A DNA stretch of 21,484 nt, taken from contig JBCCTV010000026.1 of assembly GCA_039197915.1 (NCBI GenBank), forward strand, positions 1-21,484, read 5' to 3'. The notes under the pieces were generated by a model, which was given only the letters and a program-made list of their open reading frames with translations, had not been told where the DNA came from and did no database searches. Shown here one piece after another: positions 1 through 8,912 of the stretch. A program made the translations under genes and the position numbers. The DNA is from JAJFFW01 sp039197915. Its GTDB lineage: Bacteria > Pseudomonadota > Alphaproteobacteria > Caulobacterales > Parvularculaceae. Positions within the stretch are counted from its first letter, which is position 1, and each line of letters opens with the position of its first letter.

Positions 1-2
1 CG

Positions 3-404
3 CGCGCCTGGGCTGGCACGCCATATCTACACCAGGCACGGGCGCGCGGGGCCGGTTGCGATTGCCTGGGGCTGATCAGAGGGGTCTGGCGCGATCTCTA
101 CGGTGCACAGCCCGAGGCGCCGCCGCCCTATACGCCCGATTGGAATGAACGGTCTTTTCGGTCGGGGGGCGAACCCTTGCTGGAAGCGTCGGCGCGCTGG
201 TTGACGTCGATTGAAGCGCCCGCCCCAGGATCCGTTTTGGTGTTTCGCGTCGTGCAGGATGGCCCCGCAAAACACTGCGGTATCGCAACCGGTACGGAGC
301 GGTTCATTCACGCTTATGCAGGGCGGACCGTTGTTGAGAGTGTTTTTGGCGGTTGGTGGCGGCGTCGGCTCGCCGCGTCCTTTGATTTTCCGGGTGTTGA
401 GTAA
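3..404 (+). CDS. GTA NlpC/P60 cell-wall peptidase (gp14 type), 5'-truncated
   Basis: Cell-wall hydrolase of the gene transfer agent tail, expected to cut peptidoglycan during particle entry or release. The frame is open from the window edge, so the true start lies upstream. The visible N-terminal motif AWAGTPYLHQ followed by GAGCDCLGLIRG is the typical GTA version of the NlpC/P60 active site; the cysteine encoded at 63-65 (in DCLG) is the likely nucleophile. Further on, GPAKHCGI carries the candidate catalytic histidine, and GRTVVESVFGGWWRRRLAASFDF is the usual end of the family. The stop overlaps the next start as TAATG, so the two genes are translationally coupled, as gp14 and gp15 are in RcGTA-like clusters. 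Identification rests on motif recognition plus this neighbour. Only the upstream part is missing; nothing suggests a broken gene. Confidence 0.9.
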   Translation, partial: RAWAGTPYLHQARARGAGCDCLGLIRGVWRDLYGAQPEAPPPYTPDWNERSFRSGGEPLLEASARWLTSIEAPAPGSVLVFRVVQDGPAKHCGIATGTERFIHAYAGRTVVESVFGGWWRRRLAASFDFPGVE

Positions 405-3400
405 TGGCGCAACTTCTCTTAACGGCTGTTTCCGGCGTGGGATCGGCGATTGGTAAGATCGGGCTCGGGTCAATCCTGACAAAGACCATTGCATCGACGG
501 CGGCGGGCTTTGCCGCAAGCCATGCGGACCGGCTTATTTTTGGCCCACAAAAACGCAGTGTCGAAGGCCCGCGCATTGACTCAATCCACGTCCAGGCGTC
601 CACTGAGGGCGCGCCGATTTACCGGGTTTATGGGCGCGCCCGCATTGCGGGGCAGATCATCTGGGCCGCAAATTTCAAAGAAACATCAACTGAAACGACG
701 GAAAGCGCTGGCGGCAAGGGTGGCCCGTCGGTCGAGGTCACCCAAACGACCTACAGCTATAGCGCGTCGTTCGCCGTTGGTTTGTGTGACGGCGTCATTG
801 ACCGTATCGCCCGGGTTTGGGCGGACGGGCGCGCGCTTGATCTTTCCCGGGCGACCATGCGCGTCTATCGCGGTACGGAAAGTCAGGGGCCAGATCCTTT
901 AATTGAAGCCGTTGAGAGCGCAGCCCCCGCCTATCGCGGCCTCGCCTATGTGGTGTTTGAGGATTTGGCGCTGGCGGATTTCGGCAACCGGCTGCCGCAA
1001 TTGTCATTTGAGATTGAAAAAGGCCTCGGCGGCGACGATCCGGAAAGCCTCGAAAACGCGTTGACGTCGGTTACGATGATCCCTGGCTCAGGCGAATTTG
1101 TATACGGATCGACAAAGGTTTTCCGCACTGTCGCCGAAGGTGAGACGGCCTATGAAAATGTCAACAACAATAGCGGCCTAACAGATTTTGAAGCTTCGTT
1201 AGAAAACCTGCAGGCGGCCGCGCCAAATCTCGAGGCGGTGTCGCTTGTCGTGTCGTGGTTCGGCGATGATTTGCGCGCCGGCGCTTGCTCAATAAAGCCG
1301 GGTGTTGAACATCGCTTGAAAACCACAACGCCCTATAGCTGGAGCGTCAGCGGCGTGCAGCGACCGTCGGCATATACCGTAAGTGAGATTGACGGCGCAC
1401 CTGTTTACGGGGGAACGCCATCGGATAAATGCGTAATCGAAGCAATTAAATCGATGAACGCGAAGGGCCTTGCGGTGATGATGCATCCCTTCATTTTGAT
1501 GGATGTGCCGCCGGGTAATGGGAAGCCGGACCCCTATGGCGGCGGCGAGCAGGCCGCTTTCCCCTGGCGCGGTCGTATTACGGTTGGCGCCAATGACAGG
1601 ACGTCGGCGGCGTCGAGCGATATTTCGGCGTTTTTTGGAACGGCGGCGCCTGGTCACTTTTCGATCAGTGGCGAGACGGTCAACTACAGCGGTCCGAATG
1701 AGTGGTCTTTTCGACGTTTTATTCTGCACCAAGCTTATCTGTGCAAGGCGGCTGGCGGCGTTGAGTCTTTCATCATTGGATCGGAGATGCGCGGCGTTAC
1801 CTGGGCGCGGGATGGGTCTGGCGCCTACCCTGCTGTTGCGGCGCTTGTTTCCCTAGCCGCTGACGTGCGCTCGGTTTTGGGCGCTAGCGTGAAGATTAGC
1901 TACGGCGCCGATTGGTCGGAATATTTCGGCCACCAACCGGCGGATGGGTCTGGCGACGTGCGCTTTCACCTGGACGTTCTGTGGGCGGACGCAAATATCG
2001 ATTTCATCGGGATCGACAATTACATGCCCTTGGCTGATTGGCCCTCGAGCGGCAGCAATCTCGACGCCGACGCCGGCTTCGATGGCCCGCTCGATGTTGC
2101 TTATTTGCAAAGCAATGTTGAAGGCGGCGAAGGCTTCGCTTGGTACTACGCAAGTGAAGCGGACCGTGCGGCGCAAATTCGCACGCCAATCACCGACAGC
2201 GTCTACACTGAACCATGGGTTTATCGGTATAAAGACATTCGTTCTTGGTGGAGTAACGCCCACCATGACCGCATTGGCGGTGTGCGAAACGCTCAAGCCA
2301 CGGCGTGGGTTCCGGGCTCAAAACCCTTCCGGTTTACGGAAACCGGGTGCGGCGCGATTGATCGCGGCGCGAACCAGCCAAATGTTTTTTTGGACCCGAA
2401 AAGCGCTGAAAGCGCCAAGCCTTACTGGTCAACCGGCGCACGCGATGAGCTTGCGCAGCGGCGCTTTTTGGAAGCATTGCACGCCTATTGGCGGGATACG
2501 GATAAAAACCCGACTGCGACGCTATATTCGGGCAAAATGGTCGATGCGGACCGCTTCTATGTCTATGCCTGGGATGCACGGCCTTTCCCGTTCTTTCCTG
2601 GGCGAAGCGACATTTGGGGCGATACGGAAAATTGGCGTACCGGGCACTGGTTGAACGGCCGTTTAGGGCGCGCGCCCTTGGGCGCCCTGATCGAAGCCCT
2701 ATGCCTTGACGGAGGGTTCAGCGCGGTTGATGCGGAGGCCGTATCCGGATCGTTGACTGGCTATGTCGTTGATCGCCCGATGACCGCGCGTGACGCCCTC
2801 GATCCCTTGGCGTCGGTTTTCCAGTTTGACGCGATAGAGGCGCTCAACGCCGATACGCCGGTGATCCGGTTTCAGCCACGAAACGCCCCGCCAGTTCATG
2901 CACTGACTGCGGATGATCTGACCACGACCGAAAACGCCGATGATTTTGTCGTTGGTCTGACAGATGAAAGCGATACGCCAACGGTTGTGCGGTTGGGTTA
3001 CATTGACGCTGACGGAGACTACGAGCCGGCCGTTGCTGATGCATCGGACCCGAGCGCTGCCGAGGCGCGGATTTCCCGTGTTGACGCGCCGATCATTATT
3101 GATCCGGCGACGGCGGATGCGCTCGCTGGGTCGGTTCTGGCCGACGCTTGGGTCATGCGCGAGACCGCGCGGCTGACGTTGCCGCCTTCGCGCCTCGCCC
3201 TCGAGCCCGGGGACATTGTCAGTGTCGATATGACTGGGATTGCCGGTGGCGGGCCGTCGCGCTCCTACCGGGTAATCGACATCGTCGACCGGGAAGCGCG
3301 CGAGATTTCAGCCGTGCGGGTCCAAGGGTCGGTTTATGACCTTGAGATTGCAGACGGTGCGACGGCGTTGCCCGAGATTACGCCCCATTATGGGCCGCCC

Positions 3401-4318
3401 TCCGTTGCCTTTATGGACCTTCCGTTGCTACGCGAGCAGGACAACGCGGCGGCGCCTTACATAGCGGCCTATGCGAAGCCGTGGCCCGGCGCATTGTCCG
3501 TGTTCAAAACAGTTAGCGGTGGGACCGCGACCTTCGCCGGGACAATCCTAGCAGCGGCGACCATGGGACGTTTGGCGACGGCGTTGCCGGTGGGTTTTTC
3601 AGGGCGATGGGACCGGCGGACCGTGCGTGTGCGGTTGAATTCCGGACACCTGGCGTCGCGCCCGTCGATTGATGTTTTTTCCGGCGCAAACGCCATCGCC
3701 GTTGAAACGGCGTCCGGGTCTTGGGAGGTCCTGCAATTCGAACAGGCGGTGCTGCAGGAAGATGGCGCCTACCTTCTCAGCGGCTTGCTGCGTGGGCAGC
3801 GGGGAACAGAAGCAGCCGCGGCGAGCGGCGCCGCCATTGATGCGCAATGCGTCATTTTAAATGCGGCCGTGATGCAGCCCGATATTGCGCTCGGCGCGCG
3901 CGGCGTCGCCCTCGATTGGACGGTGGGACCGGCGCAGGACCCAGAGACAGCCTCAACCTACGCCGAATTAACCGCGTCGCCAGCAGCGCTCGCGTTGCAG
4001 CCCCTGTCGCCGGTGCACTTCAATGCACAGGATACGTCGGCCGGTTTGTCCCTGAGCTGGATCAGGCGCACGCGCTACGGCGACACTTGGGATGGTGAGC
4101 CGCCGCTTGGTGAAACAGTTGAGCGCTACCAGCTCATTGTAAAACACAATGGCGCCGATAAGCGGTCCGTCGAGGTCTCAACGCCCGGATACTTGTATGA
4201 CAACGCCTCGATTACCGCCGATTTTGGGGCCAGCGCGCCGCCGAGCGGCGTTTCATATGAGGTGCGGCAATGGTCTGACAGCGTTGGTTGGGGCGCGCCT
4301 GCGGTTCTCTCCGGCTAG
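404..4318 (+). CDS. GTA baseplate multidomain 'megatron' / host-specificity protein (gp15 type)
   Basis: Large tail-tip protein of RcGTA-like particles that forms the baseplate hub and contacts the host surface. The 1304-residue length is normal for the family. The N-terminal ~100 residues carry the phage-tail-like start (a Gly/Ala-rich hydrophobic stretch, then GAPIYRVYGRARIAGQIIWA). A TIM-barrel, glycoside-hydrolase-like domain (GTA_TIM) spans roughly residues 435-745; Glu461 in IGSEMRG and Glu646 in FTETGCG sit where paired acids would lie, but catalysis is not established. A phage-tail_3-type domain follows at about 766-960 (SGSLTGYVVDRPMTARDAL), then the C-terminal domain (LLRGQRGTE near 1130). 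The start is fixed by the TAATG overlap with the peptidase gene. The TAG stop lies inside the first copy of a 20-bp tandem repeat. It is probably the last gene of the tail module; no further GTA gene follows. Confidence 0.95.
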   Translation: MAQLLLTAVSGVGSAIGKIGLGSILTKTIASTAAGFAASHADRLIFGPQKRSVEGPRIDSIHVQASTEGAPIYRVYGRARIAGQIIWAANFKETSTETTESAGGKGGPSVEVTQTTYSYSASFAVGLCDGVIDRIARVWADGRALDLSRATMRVYRGTESQGPDPLIEAVESAAPAYRGLAYVVFEDLALADFGNRLPQLSFEIEKGLGGDDPESLENALTSVTMIPGSGEFVYGSTKVFRTVAEGETAYENVNNNSGLTDFEASLENLQAAAPNLEAVSLVVSWFGDDLRAGACSIKPGVEHRLKTTTPYSWSVSGVQRPSAYTVSEIDGAPVYGGTPSDKCVIEAIKSMNAKGLAVMMHPFILMDVPPGNGKPDPYGGGEQAAFPWRGRITVGANDRTSAASSDISAFFGTAAPGHFSISGETVNYSGPNEWSFRRFILHQAYLCKAAGGVESFIIGSEMRGVTWARDGSGAYPAVAALVSLAADVRSVLGASVKISYGADWSEYFGHQPADGSGDVRFHLDVLWADANIDFIGIDNYMPLADWPSSGSNLDADAGFDGPLDVAYLQSNVEGGEGFAWYYASEADRAAQIRTPITDSVYTEPWVYRYKDIRSWWSNAHHDRIGGVRNAQATAWVPGSKPFRFTETGCGAIDRGANQPNVFLDPKSAESAKPYWSTGARDELAQRRFLEALHAYWRDTDKNPTATLYSGKMVDADRFYVYAWDARPFPFFPGRSDIWGDTENWRTGHWLNGRLGRAPLGALIEALCLDGGFSAVDAEAVSGSLTGYVVDRPMTARDALDPLASVFQFDAIEALNADTPVIRFQPRNAPPVHALTADDLTTTENADDFVVGLTDESDTPTVVRLGYIDADGDYEPAVADASDPSAAEARISRVDAPIIIDPATADALAGSVLADAWVMRETARLTLPPSRLALEPGDIVSVDMTGIAGGGPSRSYRVIDIVDREAREISAVRVQGSVYDLEIADGATALPEITPHYGPPSVAFMDLPLLREQDNAAAPYIAAYAKPWPGALSVFKTVSGGTATFAGTILAAATMGRLATALPVGFSGRWDRRTVRVRLNSGHLASRPSIDVFSGANAIAVETASGSWEVLQFEQAVLQEDGAYLLSGLLRGQRGTEAAAASGAAIDAQCVILNAAVMQPDIALGARGVALDWTVGPAQDPETASTYAELTASPAALALQPLSPVHFNAQDTSAGLSLSWIRRTRYGDTWDGEPPLGETVERYQLIVKHNGADKRSVEVSTPGYLYDNASITADFGASAPPSGVSYEVRQWSDSVGWGAPAVLSG

Positions 4319-4355
4319 TCCCTGAACACTGTGTCTAGTCCCTGAACACTGTGTC
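4316..4355 (+). repeat. Perfect 20-bp tandem duplication over the megatron stop codon
   Basis: The unit TAGTCCCTGAACACTGTGTC occurs twice with no mismatch (4316-4335 and 4336-4355). The first three bases of copy one are the stop codon of the preceding gene. Each unit contains the near-palindrome ACAC-T-GTGT. The string ACTGTGTCTAG at 4328-4338 recurs exactly at 7300-7310 inside another repeat. Confidence 0.95.
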
Positions 4356-4565
4356 TCGACCGACTTTCGCGTTGTCCCAGTGTCGTTCAAGGCAGCGCTT
4401 TAGCTGGCGCAGCCCCATCGCCTGCTCAAAGGCATCATGGACCCTTGTCGTGAAATTAACCGGTCACACTTCATTTTCAACGAAAATCGCTTAACTCTTG
4501 AGTTTGGCGTCTATCCTAATGGGGTGGCGCTTGGCTTTGTGGTGAGTGAGTAGAAAGCGTTTTCG

Positions 4566-5474
4566 GTGGCGAAAAACCCATATCAAGTCCTGGGAGTATC
4601 GACGTCTGCTGGTGAAAGCGACGTGCGCGCCGCCTTTCGCAAACTCGCTAAGCAATATCACCCGGATCGCAACCCCGGCGACCGTAAGGCCGAGGACAAG
4701 TTTAAGGAGATTTCCGCGGCGTTCGATATTTTGGGCGACCCGGAGCGGCGCGCGAAGTTTGACCGGGGCGAAATTGACGCTGACGGCCGCGAGCGCGCTT
4801 ACAATCCGTTCAATGGCGGAAAAGGACCCCGCTCGGCGGGCGGCGGCGCAGGGCCAGGGGCCGGCGCCCCCTTTGATGACCTTGGCGACATTTTCGCTGA
4901 TCTTTTTGGCAACCGCCGCGGCAACGCCATGCGCGGGCGAGACCTGCGCTACCGGCTAGAGGTCGATTTTCTCGATGCGGCGCGCGGAGCGAAAAAGCGC
5001 GTGACCATGCCCGATGGGCGCAAGCTTGAAATCACAGTACCGCCAGGGCTCGATGACGGACAAACCTTGCGCCTGCGCGGCCAAGGCGAACCGGGCGCTG
5101 GCGGCGCGCCGGCGGGCGACGTCTATGTGGAAGCGAAAATTAAACCGCACCCTTACTTCCAACGCGACGGCGCAGACATCCACGTGGAAACGCCGATCTC
5201 CCTTAAAGAAGCCGTCCTTGGGGGGAAGATCACGGCCCCAACAATCCATGGCGACGTTACAGTAACGGTCCCGAAATATTCCAGTTCGGGCGTGGTCTTA
5301 AGGCTCAAGGGCAGAGGCGTCGCCGATGGAAAAAATGGCGGCGAGGCCGGCGACCAATACGTGAAGTTAAAGATTGTGCTGCCAGAGGGCGGCGACGCGG
5401 CGCTCGACGAGTTCATCGAGAACTGGGATCCGGTGGACGGCGCAGAACCGAGGCGCAAATTCGAAAGCGCTTAA
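4566..5474 (+). CDS. DnaJ/CbpA-like J-domain co-chaperone without zinc finger
   Basis: Cytoplasmic Hsp40-type co-chaperone expected to deliver clients to DnaK and stimulate its ATPase. A J domain occupies residues 1-65 with the diagnostic HPD triplet at 32-34. A Gly-rich linker covers about 80-105, including the DIFADLFG element. The two-part DnaJ C-terminal substrate-binding domain runs from ~120 to 290 (TVPPGLDDGQTLRLRGQGEP, then PISLKEAVLGG). There is no cysteine in the protein, so the CxxCxGxG zinc centre of DnaJ is absent; with 302 residues it matches the CbpA subclass. The start is GTG, preceded by an AG-rich GAAAG at good spacing. No CbpM-like gene is adjacent. It is not the dnaK-linked dnaJ itself, so I give no symbol. 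Confidence 0.93.
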   Translation: MAKNPYQVLGVSTSAGESDVRAAFRKLAKQYHPDRNPGDRKAEDKFKEISAAFDILGDPERRAKFDRGEIDADGRERAYNPFNGGKGPRSAGGGAGPGAGAPFDDLGDIFADLFGNRRGNAMRGRDLRYRLEVDFLDAARGAKKRVTMPDGRKLEITVPPGLDDGQTLRLRGQGEPGAGGAPAGDVYVEAKIKPHPYFQRDGADIHVETPISLKEAVLGGKITAPTIHGDVTVTVPKYSSSGVVLRLKGRGVADGKNGGEAGDQYVKLKIVLPEGGDAALDEFIENWDPVDGAEPRRKFESA

Positions 5475-5646
5475 CCGGACCGGCTCATAGTCCGAACACT
5501 TTGACTTTAAATAGAAACGTCGCGTCTACCGCGTTTGTAGACCGCGCGAATATGTCTATTCTACCCGATCGGTGAGCGCACCGGCAGGTTGTAGAGACAG
5601 TGGGCGGTGCGGGTTCACCTCCGCGAGGCTTTTGCGAGTTACGGTT

Positions 5647-7080
5647 ATGGCGGCGACTGACAAAATTTCGCCCGAAAAAATGGCGCGGCTCACGACCTTC
5701 CTCGGCTCATTGCCGGTCGGTGTGAGCGCCAAGCTGTTTGCGGTCTTGGAGGCGGGCGCCGCTGGCGGGGCCGATGACTTGCCCTATGGCGATATGCTGG
5801 CGACCTTGCGGACAAACCTGCAGGAAGCGCGCGAGGCTTTTCCGGCCCGTCGCCTATCGGCGCAGCGGCTGTTTTTTGATCCCATTGAAGATTTTCTGAT
5901 TGTTGCGCGCACAGGCAAGAAACGCCGTGCACGCATTGACCGCGCAACCCTGTCGCCGCTTTGGGCTCTCCTCTCGAGCGAACCTTCCTGCGCGCCCGCG
6001 GCCCGCGCCGCGGAGGCTTTAACAAAAGTCTTAGCGCGCGATGACGCCTCACCGGATGAGGCGGCGACCGCCCAGGAGGCGATGTACGCGGCGGCGAGCG
6101 GTGGGCTTGCCCGGGTAATCGACCGCGCGGAACGGGAAGAAGTTTTCCGCGACAGCGTTGTGCGGCGTTTCGGCGGGCCGCCCGCCTATCATGATGTTGT
6201 GGAGATCGGGATTGCGGTTGATGCTGCGCGCCAACTGCTCGCTGTACAGACCGTAATCGAGAAAGAGCAATCGGCGTTGAGCGACACTGACTGCGCCGAC
6301 ATCGTTGAAATCTACAAAAGCGCCAATGATGAGGCGCCGCACGCTTCCGCCTACGTCCTTTTATGCGCAACAGCGCGGCTTGCGTCGCCTTGGCGCGCGC
6401 TAGATCTTGCCTTCGCCCTTTCCGACGCCGGGGATGAGGCCTGTGCGGAAGGGGCGAATGTCGTTGTTGAGTCAATTTTTGAAGAGCTTGAGGATCTTGT
6501 CCGCGGCCTCGAAGCAGAAGCGGCGGCGGACTTCCACGCCGCCCAAGCGGAGCTTCGCATTGCTCACTTTGCTGACTATGCCAATGGCGTTGAAGAGGTT
6601 GCGGCGGCGCGCGGCGACAATGTTGTTTTAAGTCGGCTCGAAGCCTGCCGCGATGTGGCCGCCGGCGCCATGGAGCGCTTTGCCGAGCAATCGGTTGCGG
6701 CTTTACGAACGGCGATGCCGACGCGGCGATCAGGCGGCTCCAGCCGTTTGGCGGCTCTACGCCCTGACATTAGCAAAACCGTGTCGCCGACGCTTGCGCG
6801 CGAAGGCTTTGAGGCGGCTGATTTTCTGGCGCGCGCAAATGACGTTTGCATGAAAATCCGGCGCGAAAATGCGTTGACTGAGATTACCGGCGAAGCCGCC
6901 ACCCAGGCCCGGCGCTATGCCGAGGACCTTGTCCGGGAAATCCGGGCGGCGGAAGGCGAGGAGCGTGCAGCCGCCAGGCGGATGATGGACCAGACGCTGA
7001 AAATTCTGGCCCCGCTCGTGGCTGAAGATGAGATCGGACTGATCCGCGACCGGGCGAGCGCCGCTGCGCTTTCGGCGTAA
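5647..7080 (+). CDS. Conserved-looking helical protein of unknown function
   Basis: I do not recognise this protein. From the ATG used here it has 477 residues, is rich in Ala, Glu and Arg, and is predicted by eye to be almost wholly alpha-helical. There is no signal peptide, clear transmembrane segment or catalytic motif. The first third (LFFDPIEDFLIV, RARIDRATLSPLW) looks most structured; the last ~130 residues are heptad-like with many charged residues (TQARRYAEDLVREIRAAEGE), possibly a coiled coil. The frame is open back to a GTG at 5572, giving 25 more residues (CRDSGRCGFTSARLL...), but that extension looks unlike protein and has no ribosome site, so I prefer the ATG. It follows the J-domain gene in the same direction after ~170 bp, so it could be transcribed with it or separately. 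Confidence 0.75.
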   Translation: MAATDKISPEKMARLTTFLGSLPVGVSAKLFAVLEAGAAGGADDLPYGDMLATLRTNLQEAREAFPARRLSAQRLFFDPIEDFLIVARTGKKRRARIDRATLSPLWALLSSEPSCAPAARAAEALTKVLARDDASPDEAATAQEAMYAAASGGLARVIDRAEREEVFRDSVVRRFGGPPAYHDVVEIGIAVDAARQLLAVQTVIEKEQSALSDTDCADIVEIYKSANDEAPHASAYVLLCATARLASPWRALDLAFALSDAGDEACAEGANVVVESIFEELEDLVRGLEAEAAADFHAAQAELRIAHFADYANGVEEVAAARGDNVVLSRLEACRDVAAGAMERFAEQSVAALRTAMPTRRSGGSSRLAALRPDISKTVSPTLAREGFEAADFLARANDVCMKIRRENALTEITGEAATQARRYAEDLVREIRAAEGEERAAARRMMDQTLKILAPLVAEDEIGLIRDRASAAALSA

Positions 7081-7187
7081 TCGCATTCAGCATCGATTTG
7101 GATCATCGGTGCGCTCGAAGTTTGCGGCGTTCGTCGTCCACCAAACGTTTCCTCGCCTATGATCACGCGCATGTGGCTGTGAGTGAA

Positions 7188-7216
7188 TTGACAGATCCCG
7201 GCAGCGCCTCTCTCTT
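7188..7216 (+). promoter_or_regulatory. Possible promoter of the hydrolase-OsmC gene
   Basis: A perfect -35 hexamer TTGACA (7188-7193) is followed after 17 bp by a poor -10, TCTCTT (7211-7216). This would give a short leader before the ribosome site at 7232. The weak -10 keeps the confidence low. Confidence 0.3.
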
Positions 7217-7231
7217 GAAGACATAGAGAAG

Positions 7232-7237
7232 AGGGAG
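7232..7237 (+). promoter_or_regulatory. Ribosome binding site selecting GTG 7246
   Basis: AGGGAG lies 8 bp before the GTG at 7246 and overlaps the alternative GTG at 7237. It therefore favours the downstream start (MTETFPQ...) over the one three codons earlier. Confidence 0.6.
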
Positions 7238-7245
7238 TGTGCGCC

Positions 7246-8619
7246 GTGACCGAAACTTTTCCCCAGGAAACTGAGTCTAAGAAAACTGGGTCTGAGAATA
7301 CTGTGTCTAGGAATAATGGGTCTAAGGAAGAAACGCTCAAAACCGAATTCGACGGCGCCCAAGGCAAGCTTGCGGCAGCCCTCGAGATGCCCGTTGGCCG
7401 GCCCCGCGCCTATGCGCTTTTCGCCCATTGCTTTTCCTGTTCAAAGGACATCAAGGCGGCGCGAGAGGTCGCCCGCGCCCTGCGCCGCAAAGGCTTTGCT
7501 GTATTGCGCTTTGACTTCACGGGCCTCGGCGCGTCGGAAGGTGATTTCGCAAACACGAACTTCTCCTCCAACGTTGACGATCTTGTTCGTGCTGCAGATT
7601 TTCTGCGTAGTGACTATGAGGCGCCAAGCGTTTTAATCGGCCATAGCTTGGGCGGAGCGGCGGCGCTTGTTGCAGCGACCCGCATACCAGAACTAAACGG
7701 CGTCGCCACGATCGCAGCACCCGCAGAAGCGGCCCATGTTGTCGCGCAATTGGGTGAAAGCCGCGATGAGATTGAAGCCAAAGGCGTCGCCGAGGTTAAA
7801 CTCGCCGGTCGTCCGTTTACGATCAAAAAACAGTTTCTCGATGATCTTGAAAACCAAACCGTCCTTGAAAGCGCCGCTAAATTGGCGAAACCGCTTTTGG
7901 TTTTGCACGCTCCCGTCGATGAAACCGTCGGTATAGAGAATGCGAGTCGCATTTTCGCCTCGGCGAAGCATCCTAAGAGCTTTGTCAGCCTCGATACCGC
8001 CGATCACTTATTATCGAATGCGCGTGACGCACAATACGCGGCTGAGGTTATTGCCGCCTGGTCCGTTCGCTTCCTGCCAGCGCCTAACGAGGCGGGTACT
8101 GAACAAATAGCGCCTTCGCAAGGAGCCAGCGGAGCCGCGGGCGATGTCGCGCGAGGGTCCGGCGGAAAGCGCATCGAAACGCCTTCGGGTTTGCCGGAAG
8201 TCGCGCCCTTCGACGACGGGGCTTCAGCCGTTCTCGGGCAAGATTTGCGTCTCGCCGTCGCCCTTTCGATCGATGGCTATCCGGTGGTGATTGACGGCGC
8301 GCCGGCAGATGGCGGAAACGGCCTAGGGCCAAACCCAAGTCGGACCGTTGAAGGGGCGCTAGCGGCGTGTTCTGCGATGACCATGCGCCTTTATGCAGAT
8401 CGCAAAGGCTGGCGCTTAAGCGGCGCGCGGGTTCAGGTGCGGCGCGCGCCCGGCGAGGACAGCCACGTGGCGAGCCGCCTTGAGAAATCGATTGTCCTCG
8501 AAGGCGACCTCGATGATGGCCAGCGCTCTCGTCTTTTTGAGATTGCGGGAAAATGCCCGGTGCATCGCATGCTTAGTGAGCCCGTGGAGATCATTTCGTC
8601 GCTCGAAAAGACCGCTTGA
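7246..8619 (+). CDS. Bifunctional alpha/beta hydrolase - OsmC family fusion
   Basis: Two-domain protein: an alpha/beta hydrolase (about residues 25-285) and an OsmC/Ohr-type thiol peroxidase domain (about 325-455), joined by a low-complexity linker (GTEQIAPSQGASGAAGD). In the hydrolase, GHSLGG holds the nucleophile Ser134, with Asp225 (APVDETV) and His254 (TADHLL) completing a triad. The motif FAHCFSCSKD and RFDFTGLGASEGDF are hallmarks of this fused family. The OsmC part keeps both redox cysteines, Cys375 (ALAACSAMTM) and Cys437 (GKCPVHRML), so peroxide reduction is plausible; the hydrolase substrate is unknown. Cytoplasmic, no signal peptide. Odd point: residues 8-27 are four degenerate five-residue repeats (ETESK, KTGSE, NTVSR, NNGSK) absent from the family core, encoded by a 15-bp tandem repeat. 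Confidence 0.93.
   Translation: MTETFPQETESKKTGSENTVSRNNGSKEETLKTEFDGAQGKLAAALEMPVGRPRAYALFAHCFSCSKDIKAAREVARALRRKGFAVLRFDFTGLGASEGDFANTNFSSNVDDLVRAADFLRSDYEAPSVLIGHSLGGAAALVAATRIPELNGVATIAAPAEAAHVVAQLGESRDEIEAKGVAEVKLAGRPFTIKKQFLDDLENQTVLESAAKLAKPLLVLHAPVDETVGIENASRIFASAKHPKSFVSLDTADHLLSNARDAQYAAEVIAAWSVRFLPAPNEAGTEQIAPSQGASGAAGDVARGSGGKRIETPSGLPEVAPFDDGASAVLGQDLRLAVALSIDGYPVVIDGAPADGGNGLGPNPSRTVEGALAACSAMTMRLYADRKGWRLSGARVQVRRAPGEDSHVASRLEKSIVLEGDLDDGQRSRLFEIAGKCPVHRMLSEPVEIISSLEKTA
7267..7326 (+). repeat. Four 15-bp degenerate tandem repeats inside the hydrolase-OsmC start
   Basis: Units: GAAACTGAGTCTAAG, AAAACTGGGTCTGAG, AATACTGTGTCTAGG and AATAATGGGTCTAAG, in register with the reading frame. 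The core A(C/A)TGNGTCT is kept in all four. The third unit shares ACTGTGTCTAG exactly with the duplication at 4316-4355. Confidence 0.9.
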
Positions 8620-8912
8620 TGGCGAAACATGCGCCCCTGCGGGTTTACGAGCGGACCCGGGCTCTTATGTATGTTCAGCGGAGCCCCGGCGTTGTTGGCT
8701 TCGTTAGAGGCGTTGCGCGTTGCATCATGTGAACAAAGCGGCTGGGTTTAATCGGTCCTTTGCCCTTGGGCGGTTTATTGGTGCTAGCGCGCTTAGAAAA
8801 ATGAGACGATGCCCTAGAAGAGCAGGGGCTGCTGGTTTCTTAAGATCAAGGATTTAGCTCGGGATGTAGCTTAGGCGCGAGCGATGGTTTGGGGCAGAGC
8901 GTGATGAGTTTG
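8620..8912. other. Intergenic stretch upstream of the DegP-type gene
   Basis: No convincing gene, terminator or strong promoter was found here. Plus-strand reading frames are short and unlike protein. It probably holds the protease promoter, but I could not point to a good -35/-10 pair. Confidence 0.4.

Noticed and set aside
1944..2654. 236-codon open frame inside the megatron gene
   Set aside because: It is an out-of-frame shadow of the megatron coding sequence with atypical residue use.
5572..5646. GTG start extending the unknown helical protein by 25 residues
   Set aside because: No ribosome site and the added residues (Cys/Arg/Ser-rich) do not resemble the rest.
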